From positions 1 to 64,000 of the forward strand of contig NZ_BONP01000010.1 in NCBI RefSeq assembly GCF_016862775.1: a stretch of DNA of 64,000 bases, read 5' to 3'. Under the pieces are notes generated by a model. That model was given only the letters and a program-made list of their open reading frames with translations. It was not told the DNA's origin and ran no database searches. Source of the DNA: Cellulomonas phragmiteti. GTDB taxonomy: Bacteria > Actinomycetota > Actinomycetes > Actinomycetales > Cellulomonadaceae. Shown in pieces: positions 49,954 to 58,336 of this stretch (positions are counted from its first letter, which is position 1; the number at the start of each line of letters is the position of its first letter). The position numbers were made by a program, and so were the translations under genes.

Positions 49954-51828
49954 GTGAGCGAGGAGACCGGCGGGTCGGGCCGGGCCTTCCAGGTCGACCT
50001 GCGCGGCGTCGTCGACCTGCTGGCCCGGCACCTGTACTCGGGGCCGCGCGTCTACGTGCGTGAGCTGCTGCAGAACGGCGTCGACGCGATCACCGCCCGC
50101 CGCGCCGTCGACCCGGACGCACCCGCCACCGTGCGGCTGCGTCCGGGTGCCGACGGCACCCTCGAGGTGACCGACACCGGCGTCGGGCTCACGCCCGCGC
50201 AGGCCGAGGAGCTGCTCGCCACGGTCGGCCGGTCGTCCAAGCGCGACCTGGACCTGGGCCTGGGGCGCGAGGAGTTCCTCGGGCAGTTCGGCATCGGGCT
50301 GCTCTCGGCGTTCATGGTGGCCGACGAGATCGAGCTGGTCTCGCGGTCCGCGGTCGACCCGCAGGCGCCGCCCGTGCGCTGGGTCGGGTACGCCGACGGC
50401 CGGTACGACCTCGAGGTCCTGCCGGTCGGCACCCCCGTCGAGCCCGGCAGCACGGTGCGCCTGCGGGCCCGCCGGGACATGGAGCACTGGCTCGCGGCGG
50501 AGACCGTGGTGGCGCTCGCCCAGGACTTCGGGTCGCTGCTGCCCGTCGACGTCGCGGTGGAGGTCCCGCTGCCCGGCGCCGCGGACGTCGCGTGGCGGCG
50601 CGTCAGCGAGCCGGTGCTGCCGTGGCGGGCGTCGTACCCCGACGAGGGGGCGCGCACCGCGGCCCTGACCGCCTACTGCGAGCGGACGCTGGGCTTCACG
50701 CCGCTCGCGCACATCGACCTCGAGGTGCCGCTGGCGGGGTTGTCGGGCGTCGCGTACGTGCTGCCCACGGCGGTGCCGCCGGGTGCCGGGTCGCGGCACC
50801 GGGTCTACCTCAAGCGCATGCTGCTCGGCACCCAGGTCGAGGACCTGCTGCCCGACTGGGCGTTCTTCGTGCGGTGCGTCGTCGACACGAGCGTGCTGCG
50901 CCCCACCGCGTCCCGCGAGCAGCTCTACACGGACGACACCCTGCTGGCCGCCCAGGAGGCGCTGGCCGCGCAGGTGCGCGCGTGGGCCGTCGGCACGCTC
51001 ACATCGTCGTCGGTGCGCAGCCGTCAGGTCGTCTCGACCCACCACCTCGCGCTGCGTTCGCTGGCCGTCGCGGACGACGAGGTGCTCGACCTCGTCGCGC
51101 AGGTGCTGCCCTTCGAGACCACCGACGGGATGCAGACGCTCGCGGCGGTCCGGGACGCGCACGGCGAGGTGCTGCACACCACCCGCGTCGAGGACTACCG
51201 CCGGGTCGCGCCCGTCGCCCGGGCGCAGGGGATGACGGTCGTCAACGCCGGGTACGTCTACGACGCCGACCTGCTCGAGCGGCTCGCGCGCCGCCCGGGC
51301 TGGCGGGTGCGGGAGCTGGCGGCGCGGGACGTCGCGCAGGTCCTCGAGCCGCTCGAGCCGCACCGGGAGCTCGCGGTGCTCGACCAGGTGCAGGCCGCGC
51401 GGGCCGTGGTCCGCCCGCTCGACTGCGACCTCGTCGTCCGTCGCTTCGCCCCCGAGCAGGTGCCCGCCGTGCTCCTCGAGGACCGCGACGGGCGGCACGC
51501 GAGCGACGTGCGGCGGACGGTCGCCGAGGCCGACGACCTGTGGGGCGGGGTCCTCGCGGGGTTCGCGGGCGGGACCGACGAGCCCGCCCGCCGGCTCGTG
51601 CTCAACGACGACAACCCGACGGTGCGGCGCCTGCTCGCGGCCGCGCCCGACGCCCCGGTGCTCGCCGCGGGCGTGCGGTCGCTGTACGTCACGGCCGTGC
51701 TGCTGGCCGGTGAGCCGCTGCGCGTGCGCGAGGCCGAGCTGATGAACGACGCCATGGGTGTGCTGCTCGAGGCCGGGCTCGCGCCCGGCGGGTCGCGCGT
51801 GCCCGACGAGACCCAGGAGGACGTGTGA
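49954..51828 (+). CDS. Hsp90-family ATPase (HtpG-like)
   Basis: A 624-residue molecular chaperone homologue. The GHKL ATP site is complete: E37/N41 in VRELLQNGVDA, D74 in DTGVGL and GQFGIG at 110-115. The middle-domain Arg is in TASREQLY (R321). The C-terminal region is poorly conserved and ends with the acidic tail PDETQEDV. Such second Hsp90 proteins in actinobacteria are more divergent than classical HtpG. GTG start at 49954. The next GTG overlaps its stop (GTGA), linking it to the helical-repeat protein at 51825, a plausible co-chaperone or client. Confidence 0.9.
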   Translation: MSEETGGSGRAFQVDLRGVVDLLARHLYSGPRVYVRELLQNGVDAITARRAVDPDAPATVRLRPGADGTLEVTDTGVGLTPAQAEELLATVGRSSKRDLDLGLGREEFLGQFGIGLLSAFMVADEIELVSRSAVDPQAPPVRWVGYADGRYDLEVLPVGTPVEPGSTVRLRARRDMEHWLAAETVVALAQDFGSLLPVDVAVEVPLPGAADVAWRRVSEPVLPWRASYPDEGARTAALTAYCERTLGFTPLAHIDLEVPLAGLSGVAYVLPTAVPPGAGSRHRVYLKRMLLGTQVEDLLPDWAFFVRCVVDTSVLRPTASREQLYTDDTLLAAQEALAAQVRAWAVGTLTSSSVRSRQVVSTHHLALRSLAVADDEVLDLVAQVLPFETTDGMQTLAAVRDAHGEVLHTTRVEDYRRVAPVARAQGMTVVNAGYVYDADLLERLARRPGWRVRELAARDVAQVLEPLEPHRELAVLDQVQAARAVVRPLDCDLVVRRFAPEQVPAVLLEDRDGRHASDVRRTVAEADDLWGGVLAGFAGGTDEPARRLVLNDDNPTVRRLLAAAPDAPVLAAGVRSLYVTAVLLAGEPLRVREAELMNDAMGVLLEAGLAPGGSRVPDETQEDV

Positions 51829-53786
51829 CCCGCTCGCTCGACGAGGCGAACCGTGAGATCTCGCGCGTGCGGGCCCTGCCCTACGGGGTGGCGCGCACGC
51901 AGGCGGCGGAGCAGCAGGTGCGGCTCGTCGAGGCCGAGGGCCCCGACCGGGCCCGTGCGTTCGCCCTGCTGGTGCTGGTCGAGTCGCTCGTGTGGTCCGG
52001 CGAGGTGCAGCGGGCGTACCTGCCGTTCACCCAGGCGGTCCGCTGGTACGACCAGCACCCCGAGCACCTCGACGACATGGACGTGCAGGGCCTGTTCTGG
52101 TCCTTCAAGTGGATGGTCGGGCACCTGGCGGACTTCCCCGACGTCCCCGCGGCCCAGATCGACGCGACCCTGGACGACATGGAGCGGCGCTACGCGGTCG
52201 CGGGCCTGGGCCGCGACGCCGTGGCCTACGAGCGGTTCTCGTGGGCGCGCCGGCGGGGCGCACCCGACACGGACGCACTGTTCGAGGAGTGGGTGCGCAC
52301 CCCCCGCGACGACTACTCGCAGTGCGAGGTGTGCGACCCGGGCGACCGGGCCTCGTACCTCGCCCAGCGGGGTGACGTCGACGGAGCCGTCCGCCTGATC
52401 CAGCAGACCCTGGAGACCGGGGCGACGTGCGCGACCGAGCCGGCGGACATGCTCGCGAACCTCGCCGTGCTGCACCTCGACGCGGGCCGCGCCGACGCGG
52501 CGGTCGCGACGCACCGCCGCGCGGTCGCGGCGCTGGCCGACGCGCAGTCGGACATGGCCGGCGCCCGCGGGCTGCGGTTCGTGCTCCTGGCCCGCGGTGG
52601 CCAGCCCACGCGGGCGCTGCGGGCGCTCGCCTCCGACGCGCACCTGATGCTGCGCGCCGACACCCCCGACGACCGGTTCTGGTTCCTCGTGGACGTGGTC
52701 GCCGGGACCGCCGCCCTGCTGCCCGAGCACGCGGACGCCCAGGTGGACCTGGACGGCGTGCCCGTGAGCGACGTCGCCGGCCTGCGGGCCTGGGCCGACG
52801 CGCAGGCCGCCGAGCTCGCGCAGGCGTTCGACGCCCGCAACGGCACGGACCGCTACGCACGGCGCCTCGCGCAGGCGCGGCTGGCGCGGCCCGCCGGGGT
52901 GCGCCTCGAGCTGGACGTCATCCCCGCGGGCGGTGCCGGTGCTCCCGTCGCCGGCGGGGACGTCGGTCAGGTGCCGCCGGCGGCACCGTCGTCCGGGGCC
53001 GGGCCGGACGACGAGACGGCGGCCGACCGGGCCGAGCGGCTCGCCACCGCGGGCGACCTGGTCGCGGCAGCCGCCGCCTGGCTCGAGGCGGCCGCGCAGG
53101 CCGAGTCCTCGGGCCTGCTCGCCGACGCGGGCTTCGCGCTGGCCGAGGCCGCGCGGTGCGCGCAGGAGGCGGGCGACGACGACGGCGCGGCCGCGACCTA
53201 CCCGGGCGCGGTGGCCCGGATGCGCGCCGGCGGTGTCCCCGTCCCGCACATCGTCCCCGTGGTGGTCGCGTGGGCGCCCGTCGCGGTGACGACCGGCACG
53301 GGGGCGGACGTCGTGGACGTCGTGGACGCGCTGCTCGGCGGGCTCGCGGACCCGCCTGCGGGAGACGGTCCCGACGCGGCCGACACCGGTGCCGACCCGG
53401 CCGGCGCCGACCTCGACGAGCGGCTGTCCCACGCACGTCGACGCGCCCGCGCCGACCTGCACGACACGGCCGCGCGCGTCCTCGCCTCCATGGGTGGGGC
53501 CCACGCGGCCGACGCCGCCCGTCGGGCCTCGAGGGCCGCCGAAGGCTACGCCGGCGTCGACGCAGTCGGCGACGCCGCGCACGCGTTCTGGCTCGCGGGT
53601 CGGCTGCACGCCGCGCTGGGCGCGACCGACGACGCGATCTGGCACCTGGAGTCCGCTGTCGAGGGGTTCACGGTGGCGCGTCAGCCGCAGCCCCGCAGCG
53701 ACGCGGCCTCCGCGCTCGTCGACGTGCTGCGCGCCGCGGGCCGTGACGACCAGGCGGACGAGGTGCTGCGCGCGCTGACGCGCTGA
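51825..53786 (+). CDS. Large helical (TPR-like) repeat protein
   Basis: A 653-residue protein, mostly alpha-helical, with Ala/Leu/Arg-rich pairs of helices such as ADMLANLAVLHLDAGRADAA that look like degenerate tetratricopeptide repeats in two blocks (about 30-350 and 385-653) joined by a Pro/Gly/Ala linker. A CxxC (C167/C170 in YSQCEVCDPG) stands out. There is no signal peptide. The GTG at 51825 overlaps the Hsp90-like stop, suggesting a joint function, perhaps as an Hsp90 partner as TPR proteins are in eukaryotes. Residues about 437-500 reappear as a decayed copy at 54517. Confidence 0.8.
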   Translation: MTRSLDEANREISRVRALPYGVARTQAAEQQVRLVEAEGPDRARAFALLVLVESLVWSGEVQRAYLPFTQAVRWYDQHPEHLDDMDVQGLFWSFKWMVGHLADFPDVPAAQIDATLDDMERRYAVAGLGRDAVAYERFSWARRRGAPDTDALFEEWVRTPRDDYSQCEVCDPGDRASYLAQRGDVDGAVRLIQQTLETGATCATEPADMLANLAVLHLDAGRADAAVATHRRAVAALADAQSDMAGARGLRFVLLARGGQPTRALRALASDAHLMLRADTPDDRFWFLVDVVAGTAALLPEHADAQVDLDGVPVSDVAGLRAWADAQAAELAQAFDARNGTDRYARRLAQARLARPAGVRLELDVIPAGGAGAPVAGGDVGQVPPAAPSSGAGPDDETAADRAERLATAGDLVAAAAAWLEAAAQAESSGLLADAGFALAEAARCAQEAGDDDGAAATYPGAVARMRAGGVPVPHIVPVVVAWAPVAVTTGTGADVVDVVDALLGGLADPPAGDGPDAADTGADPAGADLDERLSHARRRARADLHDTAARVLASMGGAHAADAARRASRAAEGYAGVDAVGDAAHAFWLAGRLHAALGATDDAIWHLESAVEGFTVARQPQPRSDAASALVDVLRAAGRDDQADEVLRALTR

Positions 53787-53799
53787 CGCGTGGGCGTCC

Positions 53800-54192
53800 T
53801 CACCGGACGAGCAGCACGCTGACCCCGCGGACGTGCGCGCCGACGAGCCGACGGTCCGCGGTGAGGAGGGGTGCGTCGAGCGCGGCGGCGAGCGCGACGT
53901 ACTGCGCGTCGGCGATGCGGACGCGACCACGAAGGCCCCACACGTGTCGCACCAGCCGGGTCGTGTCGAGCCGGTCGCAGGGGAACTCGTCCCAGGCGTC
54001 GAGCGCAGCGTCGGCGGCTGCGGTCGTCAGGGCGCCGCCGCGTTCGAGCCGCGCCAGCGCCGACATGACCTCGGTGTCGATGAGCGCCGGGGCCACGGGC
54101 GTCGTCCCGGACAGCCGACGCCGCGCCGCACCCGCGAGCGCCCCGTGGGTGACGACGTGCACCGCGACGCTCGCGTCCAGCACGACCCTCAC
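53800..54192 (-). CDS. PIN-domain toxin (VapC-like)
   Basis: A 130-residue predicted ribonuclease. The PIN-domain acidic residues are in LDASVAVHVV, DTEVMSAL, RIADAQYVALA and TADRRL. Toxins of this type cleave tRNA or other RNA and are held by a DNA-binding antitoxin. The GTG at 54192 overlaps the antitoxin stop by 4 bases. It is convergent with the helical-repeat gene with a 13-bp gap. Confidence 0.85.
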   Translation of the reverse strand: MRVVLDASVAVHVVTHGALAGAARRRLSGTTPVAPALIDTEVMSALARLERGGALTTAAADAALDAWDEFPCDRLDTTRLVRHVWGLRGRVRIADAQYVALAAALDAPLLTADRRLVGAHVRGVSVLLVR

Positions 54193-54446
54193 GGGGCAGG
54201 GGCGACGACGTCCGGGGCGTACTCGGCGCGCACGTCGTCGAGCACGGCGCGCACGTCGATCTGCGGGCCCGAAGCGGGCAGCGGGTGGGCGGCGAGCCAC
54301 TCGTCGACCGTGGGCCGGCCGAGATCACGCTCGAGGAGGCGCGTCACGTAGTCCGACATTGTCGTCCCCGCCTGCCGCGCGCGCTCCGCCAGCTGCGCGT
54401 GCAGGGCGTCCGGGAGGTTCTTCACCTGCAGGGTTGCCACGAGCAT
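54189..54446 (-). CDS. Ribbon-helix-helix antitoxin (VapB/FitA-like)
   Basis: An 85-residue protein. The N-terminus MLVATLQVKNLPDALHAQLA and the helix TTMSDYVTRLLERDLG form a ribbon-helix-helix DNA-binding domain; the C-terminal half would wrap the toxin. The ATG at 54446 is preferred; a GTG at 54440 is possible. It is the first gene of the toxin-antitoxin pair, and a double palindrome just upstream is its likely operator. Confidence 0.85.
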   Translation of the reverse strand: MLVATLQVKNLPDALHAQLAERARQAGTTMSDYVTRLLERDLGRPTVDEWLAAHPLPASGPQIDVRAVLDDVRAEYAPDVVAPAP

Positions 54447-54452
54447 GAAGAT

Positions 54453-54471
54453 AGCATGCTTGAAGCATGCT
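54453..54471. promoter_or_regulatory. Double-palindrome operator of the toxin-antitoxin pair
   Basis: AGCATGCT-TGA-AGCATGCT: the perfect 8-bp palindrome occurs twice, separated by 3 bases, 7 bases before the antitoxin start. Flanking GAAGAT/CTCTTTC extend the symmetry imperfectly. Two adjacent sites suit two antitoxin dimers and autorepression. Confidence 0.8.
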
Positions 54472-54516
54472 CTTTCCACGACGTGGCCTGGAGCGACCCG
54501 ACGACGAGGAGTACGC

Positions 54517-54714
54517 ATGCCCGTGCTCGACACGGCCGAGTCTGCGCGGAACGCGCACGAGGTCGGTGACGGCGACGGCGCGACGTGTCCCCGGGCTGTC
54601 GCCCGCACGTGGGCCGGTAGTGGGCTGCCGACCGACGTCGTGCCGGTCGTGGTCGAGTGGAGCACGGTCGCGGTCACCACCGACACGGACGCCGGTGTCC
54701 GTGATCCTGGGCAC
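54517..54714 (+). pseudogene. Decayed partial duplicate of the helical-repeat gene
   Basis: Translated from the ATG at 54517, the segment reads LDTAESARNAHEVGDGDGAT and later VVPVVVEWSTVAVTTDTDAG. It lines up with residues about 437-500 of the helical-repeat protein, which reads LAEAARCAQEAGDDDGAAAT and IVPVVVAWAPVAVTTGTGAD, at roughly half identical residues over 62 positions. It has a GAGGAG site upstream and runs in frame into the ABC ATPase gene, so a fused 294-residue product is possible. Confidence 0.65.
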
Positions 54715-54729
54715 GACCCGAGGAGTGCA

Positions 54730-55401
54730 ATGACGAACGTGGCCGAGGTACCCCCACCGGTTCTGCGCCTCTCGGGCCTCACCGTGGTCGCGCCGGGACG
54801 GAGGGCGCCGCTCGTGGACGGTCTCGACGTCGACGTCCCCACGGGAGGTGCGGCGTGCCTCGTGGGGCGCAGCGGCTCGGGGAAGTCGTCCGTGCTGCGC
54901 GTGGCTGCCGGTCTCGACCGGCCGGCCTCCGGGACGGTGCGGTGGTCCGGGGAGGACGTCGCCGGCCTCGGTCCGCGCGAGCGTGACCGGTGGCGCGCCA
55001 CGAACCTGGGCTATCTGGACCAGGAGTCGGCGATGCTCGAGGAGCTCACGTTGTTGGAGAACGTCGTGCTCCCGTCCGACCGGACCACGGCTGACGCGGT
55101 CGCGCTGCGGGCACGCGACCTGGTCCACGCGCTCGGGTTGACCGACCACGTGGGACGCCGTCCGGCGCAGGTGTCGGTGGGGGAGCGGCAGCGCGCCGCG
55201 CTGGCCCGCGCCCTCGTGACGGCACCACGTCTGCTCGTCCTCGACGAGCCGACCGCCAGCCTCGACGAGGACGCCGCGCGGCGCGTCGTGGCGGTCCTCG
55301 ACGAGGCGCGCAGCCGGGGGTGCGCGGTGCTGCTCGCCTCTCACGACCCGATCCTCGTCGAGTGGGTGGACCGGGTGGTGGACCTCGCGAACCCGGCGTG
55401 A
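54730..55401 (+). CDS. ABC transporter ATP-binding protein (LolD/MacB-like), orphan
   Basis: A 223-residue ATPase. Walker A GRSGSGKSS (46-54), Q-loop GYLDQESAMLEELTLLEN, signature SVGERQRAALA and Walker B LLVLDEPTASLDED fit the LolD/MacB-type group that powers export or lipoprotein release. The ATG at 54730 has AGGAG at 54721-54725 and the domain starts here; an in-frame ATG at 54517 would add the duplicate fragment. No permease gene is adjacent. It lies close to the toxin-antitoxin pair and may be a rearrangement remnant. Confidence 0.8.
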   Translation: MTNVAEVPPPVLRLSGLTVVAPGRRAPLVDGLDVDVPTGGAACLVGRSGSGKSSVLRVAAGLDRPASGTVRWSGEDVAGLGPRERDRWRATNLGYLDQESAMLEELTLLENVVLPSDRTTADAVALRARDLVHALGLTDHVGRRPAQVSVGERQRAALARALVTAPRLLVLDEPTASLDEDAARRVVAVLDEARSRGCAVLLASHDPILVEWVDRVVDLANPA

Positions 55402-55513
55402 GCGCCGCGTGCCGCCCGCGCCCGACCTCGTCACACGGGCCGAGTGCCGCGGCTCCCGGTGATGCCGTCGTGCGTCGTTAGCCTGGTGGCTCCCCCACCC
55501 GCGAGGAGTGACG

Positions 55514-56554
55514 ATGCCCAGCCTCGACCCGTACCGTGCCGCCGACGACCGGTACGCGACCATGTCCTACCGCCGCACGGGCCGCTCGGGCCTGGACCTG
55601 CCGGCCCTGTCCCTGGGGCTCTGGCACAACTTCGGCGACGAGACGCCGTTCGGCACGCAGCGTGACATCCTGCGGCGCGCGTTCGACCTGGGCATCACGC
55701 ACCTCGACCTCGCGAACAACTACGGCCCGCGGCCGGGCGCGGCCGAGGAGAACTTCGGCCGGCACCTCGCGGCGGACCTGCGCCCGTACCGCGACGAGCT
55801 CGTCATCTCGACCAAGGCGGGCTACGACATGTGGTCCGGCCCGTACCAGGACGGCGGTTCGCGCAAGTACCTGCTGGCGTCGCTCGACGCGTCGCTGCGG
55901 CGCACGGGCCTGGACTACGTGGACATCTTCTACCACCACCGTCCGGACCCCTCGACACCGATCGAGGAGACCATGGGTGCGCTGGCGCAGGCGGTGCGCA
56001 GCGGCAAGGCGCTGTACGTCGGGGTCTCCAACTACTCGCCGTCGCAGACCCGCGAGGCGCACGCGGTCCTCGCGGAGATGGGCGTGCGGCTGCTCATCCA
56101 CCAGCCGAGCTACTCGATGTTCAACCGGCACGTCGAGCAAATGGGGGAGGGCCAGCGCGAGTCGCTGCTGGACGCCGTGGGCGACCTGGGCGTCGGCATG
56201 ATCGTGTTCTCGCCGCTCGCGCAGGGCCTGCTCACCGGGAGGTACCTCGGCGGGGAGGCTCCGGCCGGGTCGCGCGCGGCGGGTGCGAGCCCGTTCCTGT
56301 CGGACCGCTCGCTGTCGCCGACGTACCTGGCGCGGGCCCGCGCACTGAACGCGATCGCCGAGGACCGCGGGCAGAGCCTCGCGCAGCTCGCGCTGTCGTG
56401 GGTGCTGCGCGACGACCGCGTGACGTCGGCGCTCGTCGGCGCGAGCTCGGTGGCCCAGCTCGAGGACAACGTCGCCGCCCTGACGGCACCGCCGCTCACG
56501 GACGACGAGCTCGCGGCCATCGACGAGCACGCGGTCGACGGCACGGGTCGCTGA
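55514..56554 (+). CDS. Aldo/keto reductase (YghZ/Kv-beta-like)
   Basis: A 346-residue NADPH-dependent reductase with the (beta/alpha)8 fold. The catalytic group is visible: Asp and Tyr in HLDLANNYGPRPG, Lys in ISTKAGYDMWSG and His in FYHHRPDP. LSLGLWHNFGDETPF and the cofactor loop VGASSVAQLEDNV match the glyceraldehyde-3-phosphate reductase (YghZ) subfamily. The ATG at 55514 has GAGGAG 7 bases upstream; a GTG at 55508 is an alternative. Likely substrates are reactive aldehydes. It stands alone and is convergent with the GntR gene. Confidence 0.9.
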   Translation: MPSLDPYRAADDRYATMSYRRTGRSGLDLPALSLGLWHNFGDETPFGTQRDILRRAFDLGITHLDLANNYGPRPGAAEENFGRHLAADLRPYRDELVISTKAGYDMWSGPYQDGGSRKYLLASLDASLRRTGLDYVDIFYHHRPDPSTPIEETMGALAQAVRSGKALYVGVSNYSPSQTREAHAVLAEMGVRLLIHQPSYSMFNRHVEQMGEGQRESLLDAVGDLGVGMIVFSPLAQGLLTGRYLGGEAPAGSRAAGASPFLSDRSLSPTYLARARALNAIAEDRGQSLAQLALSWVLRDDRVTSALVGASSVAQLEDNVAALTAPPLTDDELAAIDEHAVDGTGR

Positions 56555-56563
56555 GCGCACGAG

Positions 56564-56604
56564 CGTGAGGGGCTGCCGTCGCCAGGCGACGGCAACCCCT
56601 CACG
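56564..56604. terminator. Long palindrome between convergent genes (copy 3 of the repeat family)
   Basis: Arms 56564-56583 (CGTGAGGGGCTGCCGTCGCC) and 56585-56604 pair with one mismatch around a central A, so the real loop is the GCCAGGC core. It is between the stops of the aldo/keto reductase and GntR genes and should stop transcription from both sides. Confidence 0.8.
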
Positions 56605-56650
56605 ATCAGCGGATCGTGCCGTCGGGCGACGGTCCGCGGGGCGTCGACGC

Positions 56651-57391
56651 TCAGTCGGCGGGCCCCAGCCGCTCGCGCAGCAAGTGTGCGTCGGCCAGGT
56701 GGCGCGTCATGACCTCGGCGGCGCGGTCCCCGTCGTGCTGCGCGAACGCGTCGAGCAGCTCGCGGTGCTCGCGCGCGCTCTTCTCGCGGTCGCCGCCCTG
56801 CGCGCGCACGAGGGCCGCGAGGTAGAAGCTGCTGATCTGCCGCAGGTTGCGCAGCACCTCGCCGAGCCGCGGTGAGCGGGCGTACGCGATGACCTCGAGG
56901 TGGAAGCGGCGGTTCAGCTCGAGCCACGTCGCGTGGTCCGGCGCCGCCTCCATCTCGTGCTCGGCGCGCCGCAGCGCCGCGAGCTCCGGTTCCGTGATGC
57001 GCTCGGCGGCGCGACGGGCCGCGAGGGGCTCGAGCAGCAGGCGCATCTCGTTGATCTCGACGGCCTCGTCGAGGTCGACGTCCCGCACCGTCGCGGCGCG
57101 CTGCGGGTGGACCTCGATGAGCCCGTCGTTGGCGAGGTCCCGCATGGCCTCGCGCACGGGGGTGACGCTCGTGCCGAACCGGTCGGCGATCTCGCCCTGC
57201 ACGAGCCGCGCTCCGGGTGCGTAGACGCCCGAGAAGATCGCCTCGCGGATGCGCTCGCGGACCCAGACGTGGGCCGTGACGGGGGCGTCGGCGCGGGTCA
57301 CGTCGCTGGGGCTCACGGCGGACATGCTCGCACGTGCCGCGCGCTCGCGGGCGGGCCCCGGGGGTCGGGCCCGCGTCGTCGGCAGTGCCAT
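56651..57391 (-). CDS. GntR-family (FCD) regulator
   Basis: A 246-residue regulator. The winged HTH GVYAPGARLVQGEIADRFGT is at about residues 55-75 and an FCD helical domain follows with NRRFHLEVIAYARSPRLGEV. The ATG at 57391 has GGAGG 5 bases upstream; internal starts at the second Met (MSAVSPSD) are possible. It is divergent from the NitT/TauT-type importer and probably controls it through the AT-rich palindrome at 57457. Confidence 0.88.
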   Translation of the reverse strand: MALPTTRARPPGPARERAARASMSAVSPSDVTRADAPVTAHVWVRERIREAIFSGVYAPGARLVQGEIADRFGTSVTPVREAMRDLANDGLIEVHPQRAATVRDVDLDEAVEINEMRLLLEPLAARRAAERITEPELAALRRAEHEMEAAPDHATWLELNRRFHLEVIAYARSPRLGEVLRNLRQISSFYLAALVRAQGGDREKSAREHRELLDAFAQHDGDRAAEVMTRHLADAHLLRERLGPAD

Positions 57392-57456
57392 GGTCGACCT
57401 CCGTTACAGCGCCTTTACACACGGCGCGTTCCACCGAAACGAGCCCGGCGTAGAAC

Positions 57457-57472
57457 ATCTATAGATTATAGA
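57457..57472. promoter_or_regulatory. AT-rich palindromic operator
   Basis: ATCTATAGAT (57457-57466) is a perfect 10-bp palindrome, overlapping CTATA-N3-TATAG. It is strikingly AT-rich against its surroundings and lies 22 bases before the importer start and 66 from the GntR start. GntR proteins of the FCD group bind sites of this sort. Confidence 0.65.
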
Positions 57473-57493
57473 ACCGACGACGAAGGAGCTCAC

Positions 57494-58336
57494 GTGACCA
57501 CCACCCTGGCACCGGCCCCGAGCGGGGCGGGCACCGGCACGACGAGCGAGCCGCAGCTCGTCGTCGAGCACGTGCACCGCAGGTTCCCCAGCCCCGAGGG
57601 CGGCACGGTCGACGCGCTCGTCGACGCCGACCTCACGGTGCGGCCCGGCGAGTTCATCTCGCTCATCGGCCCGAGCGGCTGCGGCAAGAGCACGCTGTTC
57701 AACCTCATCGCCGGGCTCGACACCCCGACCGAGGGGCGGATCCTCATCGACGGGGTCGACCGCTCCGGCCAGCAGGGCCTCGTCGGCTACATGCTGCAGA
57801 AGGACCTGCTCCTGCCGTGGCGCACGGTCCTGGAGAACGTGGTCCTCGGCCTGGAGATCGGGGGCGTGCGGCGCAAGGCCGCCCAGGCCATCGCGCGACC
57901 GCTGCTGAGCACCTACGGACTGGGAGGGTTCGAGGGTCGCTACCCGGCCCAGCTGTCGGGTGGCATGCGCCAGCGCGTCGCGCTGCTGCGCACGATCCTG
58001 TTCAACCGCGACGTCATCCTGCTCGACGAGCCCTTCGGCGCGCTCGACGCGCAGACGCGCGAGCAGATGCAGGAGTGGCTCCTGGACCTGTGGGACGACT
58101 TCCAGAAGACCGTCCTGTTCGTCACGCACGACATCGACGAGGCGATCTACCTGTCGGACCGCGTCGTGGTGATGTCGGCCCGCCCCGGCCGGATCGTCGC
58201 GAGCTTCGACGTCCCGCTCGACCGACCCCGCAAGCCGTCGGTCGTCACGAGCGCCGAGTTCGTCCGCCTCAAGGCCGACGCCCGCGAGCTGCTCAACGGC
58301 GCCCACCGGACCCACGACGTGCAGGAGACCCGATGA
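57494..58336 (+). CDS. NitT/TauT-type ABC transporter ATP-binding protein
   Basis: A 280-residue ATPase. Walker A GPSGCGKST (59-67), Q-loop GYMLQKDLLLPWRTVLENV, signature LSGGMRQRVALLRT and Walker B VILLDEPFGALDAQT are typical of the nitrate/sulfonate/taurine importer group, which also takes nitrogenous organic compounds. The GTG at 57494 has GAAGGAG 5 bases upstream. The gene is divergent from the GntR gene, and its stop overlaps the permease start (ATGA). Confidence 0.92.
   Translation: MTTTLAPAPSGAGTGTTSEPQLVVEHVHRRFPSPEGGTVDALVDADLTVRPGEFISLIGPSGCGKSTLFNLIAGLDTPTEGRILIDGVDRSGQQGLVGYMLQKDLLLPWRTVLENVVLGLEIGGVRRKAAQAIARPLLSTYGLGGFEGRYPAQLSGGMRQRVALLRTILFNRDVILLDEPFGALDAQTREQMQEWLLDLWDDFQKTVLFVTHDIDEAIYLSDRVVVMSARPGRIVASFDVPLDRPRKPSVVTSAEFVRLKADARELLNGAHRTHDVQETR

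Noticed and set aside
54445..54729. Start of the ABC ATPase at the ATG at 54445
   Set aside because: This ATG lies on the opposite side of the antitoxin start and within the operator region; the ATPase domain begins at 54730 with its own ribosome site.
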